Assembly (NCBI GenBank): GCA_020426065.1
Contig: JAGQQT010000016.1
Coordinates: 1 to 17,905, forward strand
DNA length: 17,905 nt
Direction: 5' to 3'
Origin: Planctomycetaceae bacterium
Lineage (GTDB): Bacteria > Planctomycetota > Planctomycetia > Planctomycetales > Planctomycetaceae
Shown here piece after piece: positions 6,040 to 14,718 of this stretch. Position numbers and translations under genes: made by a program. Position 1 is the first letter of the stretch; each line of letters opens with the position of its first letter. Under the pieces are notes generated by a model. It was given only the letters and a program-made list of their open reading frames with translations, was not told where the DNA came from and searched no databases.

Positions 6040-8670
6040 ATGCGACCATTTCAAAAGGGATGGCAAGCTGTTCTCTGGGCGGTCTGTGCGACAGTGATCC
6101 TGTTGCCGCAGACATTAACGGCCCAGCCCAAGCTCGAATCATTGTTCGGTAACAATCTGGACCTGAAACCAGATGCGGCAGCCAAGGCTGAGCCACAGCT
6201 CAATATCCGGTTCTCGCCGGATAGTGCTGCCGCTGGTGCTGAAGTCACTCTGCAGATTGAAATTGTCCTCGACAAATCCGCCTATGTGTATTCCCAGAAT
6301 CCGAACATCGGAGCGGAAACCAAAATCCAGCTGACGGAAGTCGTCGGACTGGAACCAGTCGAGGCAGCCTTCGTTCCCAACAAGGACCCTAAAGTTGTTG
6401 CTGAGCCACTGTTCGACAACGCCAAACTTGAAAAGTTTTACGGCGGCGTGACCTGGTCACGGAAGTTCCGGGTCAAAGGAGATGTCGCTCCCCAGGTAAA
6501 CGGTGAAATTCGCTTTCAGGTCTGTGATGATGCCACCTGTCAGCTGTTCAACAAGCCAATTGCTCTGAAAATGGATCTGGCCACTGAACCAGCCCGCTCC
6601 CTGGTTGACATGCTGGAAGACAAGAAAACGGAGATGCCACCCCATATGCCGGTGGTGGATACGACAATTGCTCCCGCTCCAGGTTCCCCTCCTGCTACAG
6701 GAACAGTGGTCGCTTCAAAAACGATCACTCCTGAGCGTGAAGTCGGGGGAGCGGATCCGATTACTTTTGAAATTTCCCTGCTCAACCAGACAGAAGGCAA
6801 TGGACCGGTCAAAGACCTGCTGGTTGTGATCCATGCCAAAGTAGAAGGGGACTGGCATATTTATGCCCAGACCCAGGATCCGGAAATGTTCGGGCTCCCC
6901 ACGGTTATTAACTTCGATTCCGTAGCGGGGCTCACTCCGGTAGACACGTCCTTTATCCCCACCACCAAACCGGAAGTGGTGGATGCCGGGGATGGCATCA
7001 TTCAGCAGGTCTTCCATCATGAAGTGACCTGGCAACGGCGCTATCAGCTCGACACCGCCGCGTTTCAGGGACGGCTGGGAGGCTCTATCCGTTATCAGCT
7101 CTGTCAGGCAGAAGGGAGTTGCCTGCCACCGAATGATCTTGAATTTGAACTGATGAGTGCCACCGGCGATCAGATGGCTCAGGCTGGCAACGAGACTGCC
7201 AAACCCAAAGTGGAAACAACCATTCCTGCCGACAGTCCGATTGAAGAAGAAATCGCCCTGCAGGAGCAGGGGCTGATTCCTTTCCTGCTGACCGGCATCC
7301 TGTTTGGTTACGCTGCACTGCTGACTCCCTGCGTATTCCCGATGATTCCGATCACGGTCAGTTTTTTCCTCAAGCAGGCGGAAAAAGAGCACCACAAACC
7401 ATTCGGCATGGCGCTGCTTTACTGCCTGGGAATTGTGGCCACGTTTACCTTTATCGGTATCGTGATCTCTGCCGTCTTTGGAGCGGCCGGACCGACCATT
7501 CTGGCCAATAACGAATGGTTCAACCTGTTCCTGGCCGCAGTGCTGGTCTTTTTCGGCCTGAACCTGCTGGGGCTGTTCGAAATCCGGGTTCCCTCCTCAC
7601 TGCTCAGCTGGTCCTCCTCTCATGAACGTCAGGGAGGTGTGATTGGCGTGCTGTTCATGGCCTTCACCTTTACGCTGGTTTCATTCACCTGCACGTTTGC
7701 GTTTGTCGGGCTGCTGCTGCCCATGGCGGCTCAGGGTGAGTATTACTGGCCAGCTCTGGGGATGATTGCCTTTTCGTCCGCCTTTGCCTCGCCCTTCTTT
7801 TTCCTAGCCCTGTTTCCCAGCTACCTGAAAAAGCTCCCCAAGAGCGGAGGCTGGATGAACAATGTGAAAGTGGTGTTCGGACTGCTGGAAATTGGAGCTG
7901 CCTTCAAGTTCCTGAGCGTGGCTGATATCTCTGTCTTCAGTGCTCCTTACATTTTCGACTACACCATTGTGATGATCGCCTGGATGGTGCTTTCACTGGT
8001 GGCGGGTTTATATCTGCTGGGACTGTTCCGCCTGCCTCACGATACGGCCACCGATTCCATCGGCGTGATTCGACTGGGGATTGCGATCGTGTTTCTGTGG
8101 TTCGGGTTTTATCTGTCGACCGGGATTTACGGCGACAAAGCTCCGGAAGGTCCCCTGTGGGATCAGATTGCCGCCTTCGCTCCACCCACATTCGAAACAG
8201 AGGACTCGCAGAATCTTGGCCCCACACTGAAGCATGACGATCTGCTCTATGCCGTGGATGTCGACCGGGCCATCGAATTTGCATCGGACAAGAATCAGCC
8301 GCTGTTCTTCGATTTCACGGGAACCAACTGCATCAACTGCCGACTCATGGAAGGGAAAGTCTTCCCGATCAAGGAAAATCATGAGTTGCTCAAACAGTTT
8401 GTTCGCGTGCAGTTGTACACAGATACCATCCCGCTGATGGCTGACGAGCAAGCCACGCCTTTACTGGAGAAAAACCGGAAGCTCCAGGCCGAATGGTTCA
8501 ACGACGCCACCCTGCCCGCCTATGCGATTGTCAGTGCCGATGGCCAGACAATTCTCAGCAGCTATAAGGGAGCCGAACGGACACCGGGACAATTCACCCG
8601 CTTCCTGAAAGCCGGACTGGAGGCCTGGCAGAATCAGTCGGCTTCCGGGTCCAGCCCGACACGCCGATAA
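6040..8670 (+). CDS. dsbD: Thiol:disulfide interchange protein DsbD family, with tandem N-terminal domains
   Basis: 876 residues. DsbD moves electrons from cytoplasmic thioredoxin across the inner membrane to periplasmic disulfides. Residues 1-29 are a signal peptide. Two DsbD-alpha-like periplasmic domains follow: about 52-182 with C162/C167 and about 236-372 with C355/C361, each ending in the expected Cys pair. The membrane part (about 411-695) has roughly eight helices with the paired catalytic Cys C431 (in TPCVFPMIP) and C551 (in FTCTFAFVG). The C-terminal thioredoxin-like domain carries CINC (C764, C767) in FTGTNCINCRLMEGKVF. All redox Cys of a working DsbD are present. E. coli DsbD has one alpha domain and is about 565 residues, so the second alpha domain is an addition. 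A good ribosome binding site sets the start. Divergent from ispF; a strong hairpin follows the stop. Confidence 0.95.
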   Translation: MRPFQKGWQAVLWAVCATVILLPQTLTAQPKLESLFGNNLDLKPDAAAKAEPQLNIRFSPDSAAAGAEVTLQIEIVLDKSAYVYSQNPNIGAETKIQLTEVVGLEPVEAAFVPNKDPKVVAEPLFDNAKLEKFYGGVTWSRKFRVKGDVAPQVNGEIRFQVCDDATCQLFNKPIALKMDLATEPARSLVDMLEDKKTEMPPHMPVVDTTIAPAPGSPPATGTVVASKTITPEREVGGADPITFEISLLNQTEGNGPVKDLLVVIHAKVEGDWHIYAQTQDPEMFGLPTVINFDSVAGLTPVDTSFIPTTKPEVVDAGDGIIQQVFHHEVTWQRRYQLDTAAFQGRLGGSIRYQLCQAEGSCLPPNDLEFELMSATGDQMAQAGNETAKPKVETTIPADSPIEEEIALQEQGLIPFLLTGILFGYAALLTPCVFPMIPITVSFFLKQAEKEHHKPFGMALLYCLGIVATFTFIGIVISAVFGAAGPTILANNEWFNLFLAAVLVFFGLNLLGLFEIRVPSSLLSWSSSHERQGGVIGVLFMAFTFTLVSFTCTFAFVGLLLPMAAQGEYYWPALGMIAFSSAFASPFFFLALFPSYLKKLPKSGGWMNNVKVVFGLLEIGAAFKFLSVADISVFSAPYIFDYTIVMIAWMVLSLVAGLYLLGLFRLPHDTATDSIGVIRLGIAIVFLWFGFYLSTGIYGDKAPEGPLWDQIAAFAPPTFETEDSQNLGPTLKHDDLLYAVDVDRAIEFASDKNQPLFFDFTGTNCINCRLMEGKVFPIKENHELLKQFVRVQLYTDTIPLMADEQATPLLEKNRKLQAEWFNDATLPAYAIVSADGQTILSSYKGAERTPGQFTRFLKAGLEAWQNQSASGSSPTRR

Positions 8671-8712
8671 CTCATATTCGGACCAGTTCTAACGGTTGAA
8701 CCGATAATCCAT

Positions 8713-8736
8713 TGCCGGGAGCGAAAGCTCCCGGCA
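8713..8736 (+). terminator. Strong GAAA-loop hairpin after dsbD
   Basis: Arms GCCGGGAGC (8714-8722) and GCTCCCGGC (8727-8735), plus a closing T-A pair, make a perfect 10-bp stem capped by a GAAA (GNRA) tetraloop, starting 43 nt after the dsbD TAA. There is no U-tract on either side. It may act as a terminator or 3'-end stabiliser, or be a copy of a dispersed palindromic element. Strand is assigned from dsbD only. Confidence 0.5.
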
Positions 8737-8930
8737 GTTCCGGCTTGACTCCGTCCGAGCCCCCATGCAAACTGAAGAGAGGCCGTTCTGGTTTCAGACT
8801 TGCCTTCGCTCGACACACCTTACATGACGCGATCCTGTCACTGACCTGTTAGAACGAGCGTCACCATGCGTGAGCCCGCTGCGTGTGGACTTACGTGTGA
8901 GTGGAAACTCCCTGCGAGAATGAGATCTTC

Positions 8931-9350
8931 ATGTTTGCGAAACTGATACCTGTCGACAAAGGCCGCGAAATTGTTATCACGCGGGATGTGACCGTTGTTG
9001 GTCGCAAGCAGGGTTCCTGTGATGTCGTGATTGAGCATCCCAGCATTTCCAAGCTGCACTGCATCGTCACCAAAACAGATGGCCTGCTGTTTGTGCGGGA
9101 TCTGGGTTCTACCAATGGGACCAAGGTGAATGGTCAGCGGATTCTGAGAGGAGCCATCCTGCCGGGAGATGAACTGGCATTTGCCAAAGTCAAATTCAAG
9201 GTGCACCTCGGACCAGACAATCCCGACTTTGTCCGGGCAACCGAACAGACTGAGATGATCGGTGCGCAGGACATGCTCATCGAATCTTCGGAATTCGAAC
9301 TGGTCGACGAAGAGGAAATGATCTCGCTGCTCGATGACGACGACGATTGA
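8931..9350 (+). CDS. FHA domain protein with acidic C-terminal tail
   Basis: 139 residues from ATG at 8931. An in-frame GTG at 8901 would add ten residues, but the domain itself begins at MFAKLIPVDKG, so the ATG is preferred. Residues about 1-95 form an FHA domain, which binds phosphothreonine peptides. Signature residues are visible: GR (24-25), SISKLHC (38-44) and the loop DLGSTNGTKVNGQ (57-69). The remaining 40 residues are acidic and end in LLDDDDD; no catalytic or membrane segment is present. It is probably a cytosolic adaptor for Ser/Thr kinase signalling, but no kinase or phosphatase gene is nearby. It sits 260 nt after dsbD, beyond a strong hairpin, and converges with the LptC-like gene, 19 nt between stops. 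The domain call is firm; the partner is unknown. Confidence 0.9.
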   Translation: MFAKLIPVDKGREIVITRDVTVVGRKQGSCDVVIEHPSISKLHCIVTKTDGLLFVRDLGSTNGTKVNGQRILRGAILPGDELAFAKVKFKVHLGPDNPDFVRATEQTEMIGAQDMLIESSEFELVDEEEMISLLDDDDD

Positions 9351-9369
9351 TCAGCGTAAGTTTCAATCC

Positions 9370-12357
9370 TCAACCGCTGCCCGAGGCTCCCAGGGTGCGA
9401 TCCAGTTCCAGCACATTCCCATCTGGTGAGACCCGGATCATCTTCACATCATACCGGGCCCGTGGAGCTTGGGGATTTGCATAATGCCAGATCGTGGCAT
9501 GCCTGTTCTGCAGCGATCGCATGCTAAACATCCGCGTGTCATGATCGTAAGTGATCAGATCTGCCCGCGCGAGGAAACGGTCACCTTCAATCTCGGCATT
9601 TTCCTGGGCACGGATTTCCGCTGACCACAGTGTTTCACCGGGATTGACCTCATCTGGTCCGGCGACCCGTTTCTTGGCCAGTATTTCCAGCACGCCGCAG
9701 GTCAGCCAGACACTTTCAGGCGGACGCTGATCTCGCACAAACCGGTCCAGCGGCTTGGGCACCGGCCCATGCAGCACATTGACGCGGTCTCGCAAGGTCG
9801 CCAGTTGCTGGATGTAATTTCCGTTCATTTCTCCGGCGAATGTAACCTGAGTGTAATCCCACTGGGGTGAGCCTTTGGCTGCATCAGGAGTTGATCCCGC
9901 CGTCGGCTTCATCAACCCTTCAGGCAGTCCCATTTTCTGCTTGCCATTCCGGATCTGCCAGAATTCCATGATTCCCGGCCCCTGGGCAAACAGGGCACCG
10001 GTCTGGTGGTTCAACGTGAAAGAATCGACCTGCACCGTTCGCACACCAATCAACTTTCCGTTTTCCATCTGCTGCAGATCGAACCTGACCTGATGCCGAC
10101 ACTCAATGCGGGCCAAGCGGGGTTTCAAACCTTGGGTAGGTCCCTGCAGCGAAACACCATGATCGAGCGTGACGATCATCTCCTGGCAGACAATGACTCC
10201 ATCACCCAGCTCTGCACGCACATCTCCGTAAAACCGGGCGACATCGCCTTCAAATCGCATTTTCTGTTTCCAGGAGATCGTCATCGTTCGCGCTTCGGAG
10301 AAGGTTTGCCCTTCGAAGTTGCTCTGGACCGGGAATTCAAGTGAGCCTGCGCCGTTGACTTCACTGAAATCCGCTCCTCGATCCACCAGCAGATGCAAAC
10401 CATCGAGCCTCATGTCTGCATACTGGACGGTGGCCTGTTTCTCTGCCGTGCCGTGTAATTCAAACTTCTGGCTTGCCCCGCCATCATCGGTAATCTGCAC
10501 ATCAATCCCATCGAGTTGAAACGGGACCGACTTCAGCGGGGATTTCTGATCGGCAAACTGACCGCTCGCATTCACCCATCCTTGAGTCTGGGCATGTGAG
10601 ATCCGCGGATTCTTAAAGCCTGGCTCATGCAGAATCTGCAGGGTCAGGTGTTCGGCATGAATCTGGGTGGTCTTCTGCTGTTCTGATTTTAAAGAAATCA
10701 GATCTCCGGACTGAAAGTTTTCCGCCTGAACAAGCGAGCTGGCAGGCTTTGCCCCTGCTCCTTCACTTTCACGGACAGACTGCTCCAGGAAATGCAAATC
10801 CAGAACCTGGTATTCTCCTTCCAGGTAGGGACTGACCACTGCAACATTTCCTTCGGAGAGAGCACGGACCAGACGGGCTTTTTCAGTTTTACCGGGAGAA
10901 TCGCCGGCTGGTTTAACTGCGACAATTGCTGCTGGCTGTTGTCCCGGCAAAAGCGTCTGCTGGCTTTCCGGCACATGCAGCCACATGGAAATCTGATTGG
11001 CCAGCAGCCCTGCCCGATGCTTGGGTGAATGCAACACCGCTTTGCCTGTCAGGATCACTTTCTGTAACCGTCCAGCCGTTTCAGGATCGGGCATGACGAC
11101 GAGTTTGTCATGCCAGTTCGCTTGTGTACTCACAACCGGAATCGAGACCGGACTTTCGGTGCGTGTGCTTTCCAGTTCATGGTATTTGATCTGCCCTGGT
11201 CCAGCACATTCTGCCTGCCGGAGTTGTCCCTGCTCATCCAGCATGACTTCAAAACGGGGCGTGAAAATCTCCGCATCCTGAAACGTCAGCTCAACTCCCC
11301 GATTCTTGATCATGGTCAGGCGGCGTTCCGGCAGGTCAAAAATCAGTTTTTCGCCGATCGCCGTCATTTGATAAGCCGAGGACTTGGCCAGCACTTCCTG
11401 ACCACTGGCAGTGATCGTCTTCAGGGCAATCTGTCCTGAATTCATTCCGGCAGACTTCGCCGCTGCAATGACGGCCGGGTCTTTGGTGAACTGCAAGTCC
11501 AGTCGATCACAGTTCAGGGAATCGACAAACCCCTGGGGATCGGTGCGGTAAACCAGGACGTCCTTATCGAGCGTGGCCAGATGAGAAGCAAACCGATACT
11601 GCAAAGAACCTTCGCAGGTTACCAGGAGTGGTGGTTCCTGCTCATCGGGAACGAGAGTCATTTCCAGATGATCTCGAATCAGCAGATCAGTCAGGGCATC
11701 GATCCGGGGATTATCTGCGTACGGACCATCATCCCGCATCTCCAGGTTCAGCTGGATATTGTTCGCAAATCCGAAATGGTTCTGGAAGTGGAATTCGATC
11801 GGGTAATCACTTCGCAGATGGCGGTTGGCCCGGGAAAAGACAAAGTTGCTTCCTTTCACCGAAAGCTGATCTTCTCCGCGGATTGTCACCGTTCCCCGCA
11901 GCATGATTTCTTTGATGAGCCGGGTGCGGATTTCCGAGAGTTCTACGGCCTGATCAAACAGAAACGTGGCCCGCTCGGCCAGCACAACAATTGGTTCCTG
12001 AGGAGACTTTCCAGAGCCTTCTTCCTCTTCTCCCAGCCATACAATGGCAACGGGGCTGACCTCAACTTCAGTCCCGCCATTCAGGATCCGCTTCTGGTTG
12101 AAATACAGATGCATGCCATCCGCCCGGATTTTGGCCCGGGCTGACATCGCCCAGGGGACATCCGGCAACCAGCGTTCCGCCACATCCTGACTGATTTTTG
12201 GCCCAAGAAAGGGAACCGTATTGATGACCTGTGCGTTCGACTTCTGCCGAACATTCTGTTCCCGACGCAACATCGTCTGGGACATCTGCGCATACACCAG
12301 GAAGGACACAAACACGCAACCTGTGGCTGCAGCCGTCATCAAAAGTCGTCGCATCAT
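9370..12357 (-). CDS. Very large LptC/LptA (OstA)-like envelope protein
   Basis: 995 residues. The N-terminus (about 4-24) is a hydrophobic anchor or signal segment, like the single membrane helix of LptC. The rest lacks membrane segments and alternates short beta-strand units of the OstA/LptA type, for example LILDLP-like turns at 336-345, GKAVLHSPKHRAGLLANQI (438-456), FEGDVARFYGDVRA (702-715), MNGNYIQQ (844-851) and AEIEGDRFLARADLITYD (921-938). LptA/LptC proteins form a beta-jellyroll bridge carrying lipopolysaccharide across the periplasm, but are normally about 185-190 residues each; this would hold several such modules. It follows kdsD by 55 nt, as lptC and lptA follow kdsD/kdsC in enterobacteria, which supports the call. 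Start ATG 12357 has GGGAG 7 nt upstream; the next codon is also ATG. Pattern recognition only: a profile search could instead place it as an uncharacterised planctomycete family. Confidence 0.82.
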   Translation of the reverse strand: MMRRLLMTAAATGCVFVSFLVYAQMSQTMLRREQNVRQKSNAQVINTVPFLGPKISQDVAERWLPDVPWAMSARAKIRADGMHLYFNQKRILNGGTEVEVSPVAIVWLGEEEEGSGKSPQEPIVVLAERATFLFDQAVELSEIRTRLIKEIMLRGTVTIRGEDQLSVKGSNFVFSRANRHLRSDYPIEFHFQNHFGFANNIQLNLEMRDDGPYADNPRIDALTDLLIRDHLEMTLVPDEQEPPLLVTCEGSLQYRFASHLATLDKDVLVYRTDPQGFVDSLNCDRLDLQFTKDPAVIAAAKSAGMNSGQIALKTITASGQEVLAKSSAYQMTAIGEKLIFDLPERRLTMIKNRGVELTFQDAEIFTPRFEVMLDEQGQLRQAECAGPGQIKYHELESTRTESPVSIPVVSTQANWHDKLVVMPDPETAGRLQKVILTGKAVLHSPKHRAGLLANQISMWLHVPESQQTLLPGQQPAAIVAVKPAGDSPGKTEKARLVRALSEGNVAVVSPYLEGEYQVLDLHFLEQSVRESEGAGAKPASSLVQAENFQSGDLISLKSEQQKTTQIHAEHLTLQILHEPGFKNPRISHAQTQGWVNASGQFADQKSPLKSVPFQLDGIDVQITDDGGASQKFELHGTAEKQATVQYADMRLDGLHLLVDRGADFSEVNGAGSLEFPVQSNFEGQTFSEARTMTISWKQKMRFEGDVARFYGDVRAELGDGVIVCQEMIVTLDHGVSLQGPTQGLKPRLARIECRHQVRFDLQQMENGKLIGVRTVQVDSFTLNHQTGALFAQGPGIMEFWQIRNGKQKMGLPEGLMKPTAGSTPDAAKGSPQWDYTQVTFAGEMNGNYIQQLATLRDRVNVLHGPVPKPLDRFVRDQRPPESVWLTCGVLEILAKKRVAGPDEVNPGETLWSAEIRAQENAEIEGDRFLARADLITYDHDTRMFSMRSLQNRHATIWHYANPQAPRARYDVKMIRVSPDGNVLELDRTLGASGSG

Positions 12358-12364
12358 GACTCAG

Positions 12365-12369
12365 CTCCC
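12365..12369 (-). promoter_or_regulatory. Ribosome binding site of the LptC-like gene
   Basis: GGGAG on the minus strand, 7 nt before the ATG at 12357. It supports the first of the two adjacent ATG codons as the start. Confidence 0.6.
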
Positions 12370-12412
12370 GACGACCTTTTCATTCCGCCTGGCACGCTTC
12401 TGCTCGATCGAG

Positions 12413-13441
12413 TCAGGCGTGATTCAAATCCAGAGATTGCGGCATCAATGCAATCAGATCAGTGATATCGATCAGCCCCAGCACCTCGCTGTTTTCATTT
12501 ACAACTGGCAGCTCGCTCAATTTTCGTTCCGCCAGCAGATCCACGGCTTCTCCCAGCACGGCATCATGAGCGATTGCCGTGGGATGAGAAGTCATCACTT
12601 CCCGAATCGGGCGGTCCAGCTTCTGTTCCTGGTGACTGGCCAGCAATCGGGCCAGATCGCTGTCGGTAAAAATCCCCAACAGTTTTTGATGTTCATCGAC
12701 GACAATAACTGCTCCGGTGCGACGGGCCTGATTCCACGATTGTCCAAAGACTTCCCGAACTGTCTGATGTTCCCGCGCGAGCCGAACCGAATCATCCGTC
12801 CGCATGATTTTCGTGACCGGAGTCAACTTGCGTCCCAAACTGCCTGCCGGATGAAACTGGGCAAAATCCTGAGCCCCGAATCCTCGGGCCCGGGCCAGCA
12901 CCAGGGCCAGGGCATCTCCCACGGCCAGCATGGCTGTTGTACTTGTTGAAGGGGGCAATCCATGCAAACCGGCTTCCCGCAGCCGACCCAGAGGAATAAT
13001 GACATCCGCTGACTGCCCCAGTGTACTGTGCTGAGAGCAAGTGATGGCGATGGTTGCGATGTCCCGCGCGGCCAGCAGAGGGATCAGCCGACAGACTTCC
13101 TCTGTTTCACCACTGTTGGACAGCAGCAGAACAACATCATCTGCGTGCACCGAACCCAGATCACCATGGACAGCTTCGGCAGGATGCAGGAAATGCGCCC
13201 GTGTTCCGGTTGAAGAGAGGGTTGCGGCAATTTTCTGGCCGATGATTCCCGCCTTGCCAATTCCGGTCACGACCACGCTGCCGGAACTGCACTCGATCAT
13301 GTCGACAGCCACGCAGAATCGTGCATCCAAGTCGATGGCGATATTCCGCAGAGCGGTCGCCTCATGTTCGATAATCCGCTTCGCTTCCCGCAGCTGGTCC
13401 ACATGCGAGTACGGAATGATTTGATCAGTTACAGCCGACAT
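12413..13441 (-). CDS. kdsD: D-arabinose 5-phosphate isomerase, KpsF/GutQ family (SIS + two CBS)
   Basis: 342 residues (E. coli KdsD has 328). It interconverts ribulose 5-phosphate and arabinose 5-phosphate, the first step towards Kdo for lipopolysaccharide. The SIS domain covers about 38-185 and a CBS pair about 210-335. Residues matching the E. coli active site K59, E111, E152 and H193 are K63 (GIGKAG), E115 (SGETEE), E156 (REAGLH) and H197 (QFHPAG), all at a constant offset of four. The start is ATG 13441, with AGGGG 7 nt upstream; an in-frame TTG lies immediately before it. The downstream neighbour is the LptC-like gene, consistent with a lipopolysaccharide unit. No kdsC phosphatase or kdsA is in the window. 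The SD lies inside a predicted hairpin. Confidence 0.94.
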   Translation of the reverse strand: MSAVTDQIIPYSHVDQLREAKRIIEHEATALRNIAIDLDARFCVAVDMIECSSGSVVVTGIGKAGIIGQKIAATLSSTGTRAHFLHPAEAVHGDLGSVHADDVVLLLSNSGETEEVCRLIPLLAARDIATIAITCSQHSTLGQSADVIIPLGRLREAGLHGLPPSTSTTAMLAVGDALALVLARARGFGAQDFAQFHPAGSLGRKLTPVTKIMRTDDSVRLAREHQTVREVFGQSWNQARRTGAVIVVDEHQKLLGIFTDSDLARLLASHQEQKLDRPIREVMTSHPTAIAHDAVLGEAVDLLAERKLSELPVVNENSEVLGLIDITDLIALMPQSLDLNHA

Positions 13442-13444
13442 CAA

Positions 13445-13490
13445 TAAACCCCTGCTCTTTGAGAATCATTCGAGCGTTGAGGGGGTTTTA
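13445..13490 (-). promoter_or_regulatory. Hairpin sequestering the kdsD ribosome binding site
   Basis: On the minus strand TAAAACCCC (13490-13482) pairs with GGGGTTTA (13452-13445), eight base pairs with one bulged A; the GGGG is the core of the kdsD Shine-Dalgarno AGGGG (13453-13449). Inside, GCTC and GAGC can add a second helix. A folded leader would hide the site, suggesting translational control. Pairing is seen; function is inferred. Confidence 0.4.
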
Positions 13491-13551
13491 GCTCAGTGGG
13501 CAAAAACAGGTCAACGGCGATTTGGGCAGGGCAAATAAACTCTTCTGTTTG

Positions 13552-13625
13552 AAAAAACGGGCCTCTAGTGACTTCACCTGCAAGTAAATATAGAGAATAT
13601 GGCGAAGAAGAATAGAATCGAGGCC
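13552..13625 (-). terminator. Possible terminator after manC
   Basis: On the minus strand GGCCTC (13625-13620) can pair with GAGGCC (13565-13560), followed by CG and TTTTTT (13557-13552), just after the manC stop. The U-run is good but the 54-nt loop is long, so this is a weak call. Confidence 0.3.
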
Positions 13626-13638
13626 GGGCATTCCCAAA

Positions 13639-14718
13639 TTACAGAAACTGCTCCAGGCCACGCTCGCGGATCAGTTCGATCAGCTGCTTGATCGCATTTT
13701 CATCCCGTTTATCGGCCACATAAGTCGCATCGTCCAGATTGACGATGATCAGATGATCGACTCCCAGCGTGGCAATCAGGTGATTGGGCTGGCCGTAGAT
13801 GATGCAATCATGGGTATCGATCCCCAGATGAGTCCCTACCACCGTTGTTCCGGAGTCATCTTTACCGCGGAGTCTCTGCAGAGACTGCCAGCTGCCCACA
13901 TCATCCCAGGAAAACAGGGCCTCGACGACAGCCAGATTCGAGGTCCGCTCCAGAATGGCATAGTCAATTGAGATGCTGGAACAGTTCGGGAACAGATTGG
14001 CCAGCTGCTCTTCATATTCTGGAGTCCCAATGAACTGCCGCAGTTGATCCAGCTGCTCATAGATTTGAGGTTCGTGCTTGGCGATCAGGTCCAGAATCGT
14101 GCGTGCTTTCCAGACAAAGATCCCGCAGTTCCAGAAGAACGTTCCCCTGGCAACAAATTCTTCCGCGGTATCATGATTCGGCTTTTCGCGGAAACCAGCC
14201 ACTTCAAAAATTGGATTGCCGTTCCCCCCAGAAAGCCGCTTTCCCCGCTCGATATAGCCATACCCGGTTGCCGGGAAACTGGGTACCACTCCAAATAGAA
14301 CAAGCTTTTCGGAATCCTGCTCGATGAGCTGACTGGCAATCTGAACGGATTTCTCAAACTCGGCAACCGGACTGATGACGTGATCAGCCGGCATCAGCAG
14401 CATGATTGCCTCGGGGTCCTGAGCAAGCAGATGAATGGCCGCCAGTCCGATGCAGGGAGCGGTATTTCTGGCCACCGGTTCCCGCAGGATATTGGCACTG
14501 GGGATTTCGGAAAGCTGTGCCGTAGTAGCTTCAGCCTGCTGGGTATTCGTCACCACCCACATCTGTTGAGGGGTCACCAGATTTTCACAACGATCCATTG
14601 CCTGCTGGATCATGGTTCGTTCACCTGTCAGGGAAAGCAGTTGCTTGGGTCGCGTGGTTCTGCTCAAAGGCCAGAAACGGGTTCCACTTCCTCCGGCCAT
14701 AATGACTGCATGTAACAT
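13639..14718 (-). CDS. manC: Mannose-1-phosphate guanylyltransferase
   Basis: 359 residues. It makes GDP-mannose from mannose 1-phosphate and GTP, feeding mannose and derived sugars into surface glycans; cytosolic. Nucleotidyltransferase signatures in order: GGSGTRFWPLSR (9-20) with the activating PKQLL (24-28), MPADH (109-113), FREKP (176-180), WNCGIFVW (196-203), DYAILER (252-258) and WDDVGSW (271-277). It is the single-domain form: the C-terminal phosphomannose isomerase cupin of bifunctional ManC/AlgA proteins (about 470-480 residues) is absent. The ATG at 14718 has no nearby Shine-Dalgarno site (GAGG is 13 nt or more away). It lies 168 nt after moaA and about 200 nt before kdsD, all on the same strand; whether they share a transcript is unclear, as a possible terminator follows manC. 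Confidence 0.95.
   Translation of the reverse strand: MLHAVIMAGGSGTRFWPLSRTTRPKQLLSLTGERTMIQQAMDRCENLVTPQQMWVVTNTQQAEATTAQLSEIPSANILREPVARNTAPCIGLAAIHLLAQDPEAIMLLMPADHVISPVAEFEKSVQIASQLIEQDSEKLVLFGVVPSFPATGYGYIERGKRLSGGNGNPIFEVAGFREKPNHDTAEEFVARGTFFWNCGIFVWKARTILDLIAKHEPQIYEQLDQLRQFIGTPEYEEQLANLFPNCSSISIDYAILERTSNLAVVEALFSWDDVGSWQSLQRLRGKDDSGTTVVGTHLGIDTHDCIIYGQPNHLIATLGVDHLIIVNLDDATYVADKRDENAIKQLIELIRERGLEQFL

Noticed and set aside
8745..8773. TTGACT-N17-CAAACT promoter for the FHA gene
   Set aside because: The -10 matches only three of six bases; not better than chance.
13481..13500. tRNA-like 5' segment GGGGGTTTTAGCTCAGTGGG
   Set aside because: It resembles an acceptor and D-arm start, but the D-stem partner, anticodon arm and T-arm (GGTTCGA) do not follow. 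Probably chance; no tRNA can be folded.
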